41,009 nucleotides of DNA from an uncultured Clostridia bacterium (GTDB lineage Bacteria > Bacillota > Clostridia > TANB77 > CAG-508). Below, in pieces: positions 15,912-23,616 of the stretch. The translations under genes and the position numbers were made by a program. The notes under the pieces are model-generated. The model searched no databases. It was not told the DNA's origin and saw only the letters and a program-made list of their open reading frames with translations. The stretch covers positions 1 through 41,009 of the forward strand of contig CANQEI010000003.1 in the NCBI GenBank assembly GCA_947594845.1. Direction: 5' to 3'. Each line of letters starts with the position of its first letter. The stretch's first letter is position 1.

Positions 15912-16679
15912 TTAAAATGTATATTCCATACCAATAACTTTTCCTTTATATAAGTAAAAAGTTGCATATGTCTCTGTTACTTCTGTAAATTTTTTATTAA
16001 CTTTCCACATATCTTCTTCTGAATCATATGGTGTTCCAGCAATTTTATCATCATCCTCTTCTAAGTCCTCTTCTAGATATTCTTCGTCATCCATTTCTTC
16101 TATTTCTTCTTCTGTATATTCTGTATCCTCATCAATTGCCTCTTCTTCTGTATCTATTACATCTTCTTCAGTTTCATCATCTACTGCAGATTCGTCAGTA
16201 TCAATTGGTTCATCAATTTCATTTTCTGGCTCTGAAGATACTCTTACCTTACAAACAATCTTTTTCAAATCTTTATTATCAACTGCTTCAGTTGAATACA
16301 TAACTTTTAGTAATTTAACTTTTTCAATAGAAGTAGAACCATCATATATTGTTCTTATATCACTTTTATACTCTTCTACTTCCTCATCTGTTACTTTACT
16401 TATTGCTTCATCAAAATTTTTTATAAATTCTACTCCAGACATTTCTTCACCAGAGTCAGTTATATAAAAATTATTATCCCATGCTATTGTTGCTTTCAAA
16501 TCCTGTACGTCAATTATTTTTTCAGCATTACCGCTGTTAAATGCTGAAAGATATTTCTTTATTTCTCTTTTTTCAGAACCAGTAGCAAAACTTACAATTA
16601 AGATTACTGCTATAACAGCTACTATTAAAGCAACGACAATAGCAATATGTGATTTAATCCATGATAAAATATTTTTCAT
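15912..16679 (-). CDS. Membrane-anchored protein with acidic low-complexity segment
   Basis: This 255-residue protein of unknown function has one N-terminal membrane helix (about 10-33) and then an extracytoplasmic domain. That domain begins EKREIKKYLSAFNSGNAEKI, which resembles the small DUF4878/NTF2-like secreted domains. An Asp/Glu-rich low-complexity stretch (about 148-212) interrupts the fold before a conserved-looking end (MWKVNKKFTEVTETYATFYLYKG runs through about 224-247). It has no lipobox. It is flanked by its own consensus promoter (16715-16743) and a strong terminator, so it can be expressed separately from the large operon upstream. I cannot assign a role; the acidic segment might bind cations. 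Confidence 0.6.
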   Translation of the reverse strand: MKNILSWIKSHIAIVVALIVAVIAVILIVSFATGSEKREIKKYLSAFNSGNAEKIIDVQDLKATIAWDNNFYITDSGEEMSGVEFIKNFDEAISKVTDEEVEEYKSDIRTIYDGSTSIEKVKLLKVMYSTEAVDNKDLKKIVCKVRVSSEPENEIDEPIDTDESAVDDETEEDVIDTEEEAIDEDTEYTEEEIEEMDDEEYLEEDLEEDDDKIAGTPYDSEEDMWKVNKKFTEVTETYATFYLYKGKVIGMEYTF

Positions 16680-16714
16680 TAGTATTTCTCCTTTTACTTT
16701 TATATATTAAAGCA

Positions 16715-16743
16715 ATTATATTATATGAATTTTAAAACATCAA
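16715..16743 (-). promoter_or_regulatory. Promoter of the acidic membrane protein gene
   Basis: On the minus strand, TTGATG (16738-16743), 17 bases and TATAAT (16715-16720) lie about 35 bases before the ATG at 16679. The element falls in the 93-base gap after the spermidine-synthase-like gene. Confidence 0.75.
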
Positions 16744-16772
16744 TATTTTTACAATATTTTAAAAAATTTTTT

Positions 16773-18227
16773 CTAAACTCCTATAGGACATAAGTCATCA
16801 GTAACCATATTTTTATTTGAAGAAAAATCCAAAACTTCATTTTTTAGTAAATTTTCATATTTTTCTCTTTTTCCTTCTGGTACAATATTTTTATTTTTAA
16901 ACCCAACTAATATTATATTTTGTAACTCATCTTTAGACAAACTTGTATCAACTCTAAAAATTTTTACTTCATTAAAAACTGATTTATATGTAGAAAATTC
17001 ATATTGTAAAAATTTTGAATTTTCTCCTTCTAATGAAGAAAGCACATTTGTAATTACAATTCCATCTTCATTTAAACAGTTTTTAGCATTTTTTATTGCT
17101 TCATACGTTGTAAGTTGAAAAGGTACATTTGTACCTTTAAAAGCATCAATTAATATACAATCATACTTTTTATCACAATTATTTACGTACGTTCTCCCAT
17201 CTTGATGATAAATGTTTATTCTACTATTATTTCTATCCAACTCAAAATATTTTTCTGAAATTTGAGTCATCTTCTCGTCTATTTCAACTACATCTATTTT
17301 TTTATCCTCAAAATTTTTTAAATAATATGTTGGATATGCATAAGCTGCTCCACCAATCATTAAAACATTATCTGAATTATTATAATAATCGCATAAATCA
17401 TAATATTTTAGATAGTTGTCTGTTAATTCATTATCTTCTGTTACTAAAGACTCATACGCCATATCCACTTGTACGGCATAATATTTTTTTCCATTTGCAT
17501 CTATATCTTTGACCCAAATCCTACTATATTGCGAATCAGTATCTAAAATTATATCTGTATGCAATTTGAAAAACATTTTTTTACCAAACAATACAATTGC
17601 AATAAGAATAAAATATGTAATTAAAGATTTTATAACAAATTTATAGTTTTTATCCTCATAAAGCATAAAAGATAATATACATAAAATTATTACTATAGAT
17701 AAAATTATGTTTTTTACACCCAATATTGGAATTAAAATAAAACCTGCTAAAAAAGTTCCAATTATACTTCCTATAGTTGAAAAAGATGACATCTTTCCAG
17801 AAACAGTTCCTATTTCAGTAAGTTGTTTATCTTTTAATTTAACAGCAAAAGGTGATACTGTCGATAAAAATAAACTAGGTATTCCAAAAGTAAGTGTTGA
17901 AGCAATTATAGCAATAGCCGTAAGTGGCATATCAGTTTTAGATAATGGATCTATTATATAAATTTCTAATAATGGTATTATGCTTGTGAAAACTGCTGTA
18001 ATCAATACAAAAATAGACATTACATTTCTGTATGGATATTTATCAGACATTCTTCCACCTATGTAATAGCCTAAGCTCATAAAAGCAAGCATCATACCTA
18101 TTATACATGTCCATATTAAATTCGAACTTCCTAAATATGGAGATAATATTCTTGCAGCAACTAATTCTATTATCATTCCAATTGCTCCAGAAATAAATGT
18201 AGCAATTTCTAAAATATATTTTTTCAA
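16773..18227 (-). CDS. Fused MFS-like membrane / spermidine synthase-like protein
   Basis: This 484-residue protein has an N-terminal membrane half (about 1-215, roughly seven helices, beginning FISGAIGMIIELVAARILSP) fused to a Rossmann-type spermidine-synthase-like half (about 230-484). The SAM-type nucleotide fold is visible in VLMIGGAAYAYP and VVEIDEKM. The catalytic-region motif reads DCILIDAFKGTNVPFQL, lacking the usual D-[ST]-T-D-P polyamine site. This is common in such fusions and argues against ordinary spermidine synthesis. The TTG start at 18225-18227 follows AGAGG. It lies 9 bases after znuC and is cotranscribed with it. Membrane-coupled aminopropyl or other methyl/propyl transfer is possible but unproved. 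Confidence 0.85.
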   Translation of the reverse strand: MKKYILEIATFISGAIGMIIELVAARILSPYLGSSNLIWTCIIGMMLAFMSLGYYIGGRMSDKYPYRNVMSIFVLITAVFTSIIPLLEIYIIDPLSKTDMPLTAIAIIASTLTFGIPSLFLSTVSPFAVKLKDKQLTEIGTVSGKMSSFSTIGSIIGTFLAGFILIPILGVKNIILSIVIILCILSFMLYEDKNYKFVIKSLITYFILIAIVLFGKKMFFKLHTDIILDTDSQYSRIWVKDIDANGKKYYAVQVDMAYESLVTEDNELTDNYLKYYDLCDYYNNSDNVLMIGGAAYAYPTYYLKNFEDKKIDVVEIDEKMTQISEKYFELDRNNSRINIYHQDGRTYVNNCDKKYDCILIDAFKGTNVPFQLTTYEAIKNAKNCLNEDGIVITNVLSSLEGENSKFLQYEFSTYKSVFNEVKIFRVDTSLSKDELQNIILVGFKNKNIVPEGKREKYENLLKNEVLDFSSNKNMVTDDLCPIGV

Positions 18228-18236
18228 ATCAAACCT

Positions 18237-18899
18237 CTATTTTTTATTAAATTCTTCTATACTTCCATCAAAAACAATCGTACCATCTAACTCAACTACA
18301 CGAATTTTATTATTTTTGATTTCATCTAAATCATGTGTTGCCATAATTATAGTTATATTAGTCTTTTCATATAACTCGTCCAAAATATCATAAAATGTTC
18401 TAATAGTTTGTACATCAAATCCGCTGCATGGTTCATCTAATAGCAAAATTTTAGGTTGCCCTATTAATGTTCTAGCTAATAATACTCTTTGTCTTTCTCC
18501 ACCAGACAAATCTCCTATTTTCTTATTCAAAAGTGATGTTATATTTAGCTTTTCACTAATCTCCTCTAATAATTTTTCATCTTCTTTTGAATAAAATGGT
18601 TTTATCATATGTTTTTGGCAACCTGTCAATATAATTTCTTTAGCAGTTGCTGGAAAATCGATTTCTTTCATATTATTTTGTGCTAGATAAGCAACATCCC
18701 CTTTATCCGCAAAAAAACTAATCGTTCCAGAATGTTTCTTTATTAATCCAGCAATAGAACTAAGAAGTGTACTTTTGCCAGAACCATTTTTTCCAACTAG
18801 ACAAATATATTCTTTTTGCTTTATTGTAAGATTAACTTTTTGCAAGGCATAATGTTCATTATACTTTACACTTAAGTTTTTTATTTCTAAAACTTTCAT
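18237..18899 (-). CDS. znuC: Zinc/manganese ABC transporter ATP-binding protein
   Basis: This 220-residue ABC ATPase has Walker A VGKNGSGKSTLL, signature DLSGGERQRV, Walker B ILLLDEPCSGFD and a switch His in MATHDLDEI. Its size and its position 14 bases after znuA identify it as the ATPase of a metal-uptake system. Its permease partner is probably znuB at 14993, on a different transcript. The start is ATG with GAGGTGAG upstream. Confidence 0.94.
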   Translation of the reverse strand: MKVLEIKNLSVKYNEHYALQKVNLTIKQKEYICLVGKNGSGKSTLLSSIAGLIKKHSGTISFFADKGDVAYLAQNNMKEIDFPATAKEIILTGCQKHMIKPFYSKEDEKLLEEISEKLNITSLLNKKIGDLSGGERQRVLLARTLIGQPKILLLDEPCSGFDVQTIRTFYDILDELYEKTNITIIMATHDLDEIKNNKIRVVELDGTIVFDGSIEEFNKK

Positions 18900-18913
18900 A
18901 AAACTCTCACCTC

Positions 18914-19840
18914 TTATTGCAAAGCTTCTTTTAAATTTTCTAAATTTTTATACATTATGTCCATATAAGTTGTTCCATCTTGTAACTGGTCATTTGTAAT
19001 AGAATGCAAACTATTAAATTCTAACATCTTTGCTCCAGTTTCGTCAGATATTGTTTTTGCAATATTTCCTGAAGATAATTCCTTATAAAAAATCACAGGC
19101 AAATCCTTTTCTTTTACTTCTTTGACCACTTCTAAAACCTTATCAATACTAGGTTCTCCGTTTTCTCCACAAGAATCATATGCACTTACATAATTTAAAT
19201 TATATCTCTTAATAAAATATGAATATGAAAAAGGACCTCCAAAAGCAATTTCTTTTTTACTTGAAGCTTGTACTACTTCTTCAAACTCTTCATCAAGTTT
19301 TTCCAATCTTAATATATATTCCTCTGCTCTGTTTTTATAATAGTTAGCATTTATTGGGTCAGCTTCACATAGCTCATCAGTAATATTTTTTACTATTTGC
19401 ACAGACTTTTGTGGATCTAACCAAATATGTGTATCAAATTCTTCTTCATGATGATTATTTTCTTCTTCCAGTTTCATAATTTCTATATTTTCTGCAATAT
19501 TTTTTATATTACTTTGTTTTTCATTACCAGAAACAATCGTTTTTGCCCATGGTTCTAAATTTTCACCTAAATATAAAAATAACTTAGAATTTTGAATTTT
19601 TATAATATCTTGTGGCGTAGGTTCATAATCATGTATTTCAACACCTGGTGAAAGTAACATAGAAACATTTGCTTTATCTCCAGCTATTTCTCTAGTAAAA
19701 TCATATATTGGATATATAGTTGTAACAATACTTATTTTATCTAAATTATCATTGTTTATATTTTCATTTTTCTTAAAAATTAGAATTAATCCAGTTACAA
19801 TTAATATTAATATAATTAAAGAAATAAATACTTTTTTCAA
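18914..19840 (-). CDS. znuA: Metal ABC transporter substrate-binding protein, ZnuA-like
   Basis: This 308-residue cluster A-I solute-binding protein captures zinc or manganese outside the cell. Two metal-ligand histidines are visible, H70 in IHDYEPTP and H138 in FDTHIWLDP. A short His/Glu-rich loop (ENNHHEEE, about 127-134) precedes the second, as in zinc-specific members. The third usual ligand His in the HxAFxYxxxRY segment is replaced: GGPFSYSYFIKRY has P203 at that position. The N-terminal hydrophobic helix has no lipobox Cys, so it is probably anchored by an uncleaved helix. The start is TTG at 19838-19840 behind AGAGG. It lies 11 bases after the WG-repeat gene and 14 bases before znuC. 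Confidence 0.9.
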   Translation of the reverse strand: MKKVFISLIILILIVTGLILIFKKNENINNDNLDKISIVTTIYPIYDFTREIAGDKANVSMLLSPGVEIHDYEPTPQDIIKIQNSKLFLYLGENLEPWAKTIVSGNEKQSNIKNIAENIEIMKLEEENNHHEEEFDTHIWLDPQKSVQIVKNITDELCEADPINANYYKNRAEEYILRLEKLDEEFEEVVQASSKKEIAFGGPFSYSYFIKRYNLNYVSAYDSCGENGEPSIDKVLEVVKEVKEKDLPVIFYKELSSGNIAKTISDETGAKMLEFNSLHSITNDQLQDGTTYMDIMYKNLENLKEALQ

Positions 19841-19851
19841 TTAAATTACCT

Positions 19852-21483
19852 CTACTCATAAAATTCTTCGCCAATAAATTCATATTTAATATCTGTCAAC
19901 TCATTAAGATATACATCATAGCTAGATGAATGTTTTTTATTGTCAATATAATATAAAGCCGTATATGCTGGATTGTCAATAACAGTTCCATCTAAATTAG
20001 TTAATTTCATCTTATTTCCTGACAAATCAACTAAATCATATTCAATATTACTAGGAAAACCAGAATTATTAAAATTTACTCTAGCTGGTAAATTAGCACA
20101 AATTAATATTCCCTTATCTATCAATCTAGGATTTATATAATCATATTCTAAATCTAAAATTTTCTGAAATTCTTTATTTACAATTATATATTTTCCATTT
20201 TCCTGTTTTACGATATATGCATTTGCTAAAACAAATATATCTTTATAATTTGGTGAAACTTTTTCTCCATTTTCATTTGCAAAATACAAAATATCTTGAT
20301 CATAATCTTTTATTAAAATCTGTGAATCATAAAATTCTAATATTTGTATATTTCCTGATAGTTCTACACGCCTAGTTTCATTAGTATACCATCCTTGAAC
20401 TTGTTCAGAAGTTTTATAAAAAGGTAAAAATCCATTACTATAAACATATAAATTATTTGCATCAAATTTAAGATTGTCACAATCAATACTAACTTTTATA
20501 TTAGGATTATCCTTTTTTAAAAATTCATATCTATTTGTTCCACCAGTTTGAGATACTGTAATATATATGTCATATTGATCATTGAATGGATACCTATATG
20601 GATATCCTTCATATGCTGGAATTTTATTCATATGACTTGTTTCTGTAGAAACTAATTGACTGTCAAAATTTGCTTCTTGCTTAAATACATTCAAATACAA
20701 ATCTTTAAGTTTTTCCAATTGTGCCTGATAATCATCTACTGCTATATTATTTTTAAAACTCATAACATTTCTTTTATTTTTTAATATAACTTTAGCACTT
20801 TCTCCTTCACAAACTAGTGCAATATCAAACTTTTTGTCATATTTTTCGATTGTTACAAAAGGTGAAGCAAAATCATATATAAAATCAATTTTAACCTGAC
20901 CTGATTGATTTATATAACCCCATTTTCCATTTCTTTGAACATTAATATAAAATTCTTGGTCTTCTCCCAGTTCAGTTATATTTTTAAAATATTCATCATC
21001 ATATTCAACATAACCTTTATTTTCTTCTTTTATTAAATCAGTTAATCTATCTTTATATGTAAATATATTTATTCCTACTAGTCCAATAGTAACAATAATT
21101 ATTGATATAACAACAATAAAAGCGACATTATTTACTGAAATTATATTTTCTCTAAGAACTTGTATTTCAATAAGCAATCCAGCAAAAATATATAAAACAG
21201 CAATATAATTAAAATCAAAAAAATAAAAAGTTGAAGATAATATTGCTAGTAGATAAGAAAAAAGAAATATTTTATCTTTCCTATTAAAAAATAGTGTAAT
21301 TAAATTCGTTATCCCCACAACAATCATTAATACAAAAATTAAAAAATAATTTTCATTAATTAATTTAACTTCTTGTTCTGTTGCTCTTGCCATATTAGGC
21401 ATATAAAAATTAAAAAATAAAACTAAAGCACCATAAGCAATATTCATTCCACCAGCTATGGCATTAACTAATTTACCTTTCAT
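19852..21483 (-). CDS. WG-repeat containing membrane protein
   Basis: This 543-residue protein has an N-terminal membrane region (about 1-145, four or five helices) and a long extracytoplasmic part. A clear WG-type repeat, GKWGYINQSGQVKIDFIYDFASPF, runs over about 187-210, with weaker related segments later (LYFANENGEKVSPNYKDIF; KYIIVNKEFQ-KILDLEYDYI). WG repeats are beta-hairpin units of unknown binding role. The start ATG overlaps the stop of the DUF368 gene (ATGA), so the two are translationally coupled. No catalytic motif is seen. The second WG protein in this window, at 36958, shares the style but not the sequence. Confidence 0.75.
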   Translation of the reverse strand: MKGKLVNAIAGGMNIAYGALVLFFNFYMPNMARATEQEVKLINENYFLIFVLMIVVGITNLITLFFNRKDKIFLFSYLLAILSSTFYFFDFNYIAVLYIFAGLLIEIQVLRENIISVNNVAFIVVISIIIVTIGLVGINIFTYKDRLTDLIKEENKGYVEYDDEYFKNITELGEDQEFYINVQRNGKWGYINQSGQVKIDFIYDFASPFVTIEKYDKKFDIALVCEGESAKVILKNKRNVMSFKNNIAVDDYQAQLEKLKDLYLNVFKQEANFDSQLVSTETSHMNKIPAYEGYPYRYPFNDQYDIYITVSQTGGTNRYEFLKKDNPNIKVSIDCDNLKFDANNLYVYSNGFLPFYKTSEQVQGWYTNETRRVELSGNIQILEFYDSQILIKDYDQDILYFANENGEKVSPNYKDIFVLANAYIVKQENGKYIIVNKEFQKILDLEYDYINPRLIDKGILICANLPARVNFNNSGFPSNIEYDLVDLSGNKMKLTNLDGTVIDNPAYTALYYIDNKKHSSSYDVYLNELTDIKYEFIGEEFYE

Positions 21484-22319
21484 TCTAATTTTCTCCGTAT
21501 TTTTTCTTTTGACTCTTCAATAATTTTATCTACCTTTGTTATTGCTAACATTAGTGCACAGAAAACTATTCCAATTATTATTCCAATAACAACTTCTGTT
21601 ACGTTTGAAAATTTCGGTATAAACATAACTAAAGAAGTTACTGAAAAACCAATTATTGCATAATATGTCATTCCATAAAATCTTTTAAATAAATATGTAA
21701 TTAATCCTGCTGTAGTCAATGCTATTGCAATATAACCTACTCCAAAAGGAATAATTATTCCAAAATTTAAAGTAGTAAATCCATCTAAAATCGGTGCTAA
21801 AACTCCCATATATAATAAAATATGTACTGTTGTCATTCCTGGCATTACTGCACCCCACGCATATATTGCTCCATACATTATAAGTTCTGGTACACTTAAG
21901 TATTCTACAATTTTTCCTTCTTTCGTATTAGAAGCAATCATAGTAATTATTACAGTAACTATCAGTGCTAAAAACATACTTAATAAATATTTCTTTTTAA
22001 ATCCTTTTTTATTAGCAGTTGCAATTAAAGTTGGAATTCCTCCTATTATAATTCCTAAAAAAGCACACATTGTGTACGAATTATAATTTTGAAGTAAAAA
22101 TTTTACTACATTAGCACAACAAATTGCACTAATAACTATCCCTAATAATATAGGCCAAATATATTTTAAATTTTCTTTAAAATTTTTAAATGGATTTGCA
22201 ATTATTTCCATGCAACGATCATATATTCCTAATACAATAGCAAGAGTACCAGCACCTGCTGTTAAAGATGCTACTCCAACAATCATTCCCTTTATTGTCT
22301 TTGTAATTATTTCTTTCAT
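21480..22319 (-). CDS. DUF368 family membrane protein (PopT-type lipid carrier flippase)
   Basis: This 279-residue polytopic protein has about eight helices. The paired DUF368 signatures are present in modified form: KGMIVGVASLTAGAGTLAIVLGIYD at the N-terminus and GAIYAWGAVMPGMTTVHILLYMG in the middle, each with the internal-repeat G-x-x-P/A-G-x-[ST]-x-x pattern. Members of this family have been reported to recycle undecaprenyl phosphate across the membrane (PopT). That would fit the envelope-rich neighbourhood, which includes glmM and a CDP-glycerol transferase. It overlaps nadD by 4 bases and the next gene by 4 bases. The first repeat has A rather than P at the usual Pro, so I hold the function as inferred. 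Confidence 0.8.
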   Translation of the reverse strand: MKEIITKTIKGMIVGVASLTAGAGTLAIVLGIYDRCMEIIANPFKNFKENLKYIWPILLGIVISAICCANVVKFLLQNYNSYTMCAFLGIIIGGIPTLIATANKKGFKKKYLLSMFLALIVTVIITMIASNTKEGKIVEYLSVPELIMYGAIYAWGAVMPGMTTVHILLYMGVLAPILDGFTTLNFGIIIPFGVGYIAIALTTAGLITYLFKRFYGMTYYAIIGFSVTSLVMFIPKFSNVTEVVIGIIIGIVFCALMLAITKVDKIIEESKEKIRRKLE

Positions 22320-22885
22320 CCAAAATCCTTTATATATAATTTTTTATTCATAATATAATTTTCAACATCCTTATCAATTAAATCAGAAACAGACTGATTA
22401 TTTAATAATCTGTTCCTTATAATAGTAGAACTTACGCTTAAATTTTCATCATTTTTCATATATATAACATTGGGTTTATTTATGTTTGCATCAAATTTTT
22501 CATTACGTTGAAAAATTATATAATTATATTTTTTTAGTTCTTCATAATTAGCCCATGTAGGCATTTTATAATAATTATCTTCTCCCATAAAAAAAACAAT
22601 TTCATCTTTTGGATATTCATTTTCTAAAATTTTAAAAATGTCAATTGTTCTTAAAGGTTTTGTATTTTCAGTCTTGTACACAATTATATCTTTATCATGT
22701 TTGCACATAACTTCCAACATATTTATCCTATGTTCTAATTGAACTAAATTTTTTTTAGGATAAAAATCATTAACAGGCACAAAAAATACCTTATCAAATT
22801 CATATTCCTTTAAAGCTTTTTTTATTAGATTATAATGTGCAATAGTTGGAGGATTAAAAGCTCCTCCTAAAAAACCTAATTTCAT
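22316..22885 (-). CDS. nadD: Nicotinate-nucleotide adenylyltransferase
   Basis: This 189-residue nucleotidyltransferase has the family's GGAFNPPTIAHYNL nucleotide-binding motif at residues 6-19, FFMGEDNYYKMPTW in the middle and the C-terminal SSTIIRNRL that corresponds to the ISSTxIR motif. It joins nicotinate mononucleotide and ATP to form deamido-NAD. The gene sits 4 bases after tmk and overlaps the DUF368 gene by 4 bases, so it is an internal gene of the large glmM operon. The usual yqeK/rsfS followers of nadD are absent. Confidence 0.94.
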   Translation of the reverse strand: MKLGFLGGAFNPPTIAHYNLIKKALKEYEFDKVFFVPVNDFYPKKNLVQLEHRINMLEVMCKHDKDIIVYKTENTKPLRTIDIFKILENEYPKDEIVFFMGEDNYYKMPTWANYEELKKYNYIIFQRNEKFDANINKPNVIYMKNDENLSVSSTIIRNRLLNNQSVSDLIDKDVENYIMNKKLYIKDFG

Positions 22886-22889
22886 TATA

Positions 22890-23567
22890 CTATTCCTTTA
22901 TTGCTTTTTTTACTTCCTTAAAAATTTCCTCATGAATATCATCAACAGTCCTAATTTCATCTTCTTTAACGCAAAGTATTTCTTTCCAGCCATATTCTTT
23001 TGCTACATCACAAGCAGCATTATAGCTATCTATTATATGTTTTTCATCTCGTTCATGAATATCTTTTTGTTTTGTATGAGAAAACTTATTATCTCTATCT
23101 TTAATTAATTCTAAACTTTTCTTTGGAGGCATATTTAAAAAGAAAACTTTATCTGGTTTTGGAATTTTATATATTTCAAATTCTAATTCAAATAACCATG
23201 ATATAAATTTTCTTCTTTCCTGCTTGTCTTTAATCTTTCCTGCCTGATGAACCATATTAGCAGATGTATATCTATCTGCTAATATAATTCCACCATCATT
23301 ATAATATTTCTCAAATTTAGTTTTATATGTTGCATATCTGTCTGCAGCATAAAAAGTTGAAGCAACATATGGACTAACATCATTTGCATGTTCACCAAAA
23401 TCCCCTGATAAATACATTTTTACAAGTGCAGATGATGGACTATCATAATTTGGGAAAGAAACCTCCATATATTTTATATTCTCTTTGTCTAATCTTTCTT
23501 TTAATTTAGTAAATTGCGTTTGCTTACCACTTCCATCAGTACCATCAATAACAAATAACTTTCCCAT
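22890..23567 (-). CDS. tmk: Thymidylate kinase
   Basis: This 225-residue P-loop kinase phosphorylates dTMP to dTDP. P-loop IDGTDGSGKQTQ (residues 8-19), FYAADRYATY, the LADRYTSANMVHQAGK segment (DR motif with substrate contacts) and FFLNMPPKKS all match bacterial TMPK. It lies 49 bases after metG. A small hairpin in that gap (TTCTAA/TTAGAA, about 23585-23603) lacks a T-tract and is probably not a terminator. Ribosome binding site AAAGGAA lies rather far (about 13 bases) from the ATG. Confidence 0.92.
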   Translation of the reverse strand: MGKLFVIDGTDGSGKQTQFTKLKERLDKENIKYMEVSFPNYDSPSSALVKMYLSGDFGEHANDVSPYVASTFYAADRYATYKTKFEKYYNDGGIILADRYTSANMVHQAGKIKDKQERRKFISWLFELEFEIYKIPKPDKVFFLNMPPKKSLELIKDRDNKFSHTKQKDIHERDEKHIIDSYNAACDVAKEYGWKEILCVKEDEIRTVDDIHEEIFKEVKKAIKE

Positions 23568-23616
23568 AACGTGTTTAATTCCTTTCTAAAATCGTCTTAG
23601 AATTTTTTAATTCATA

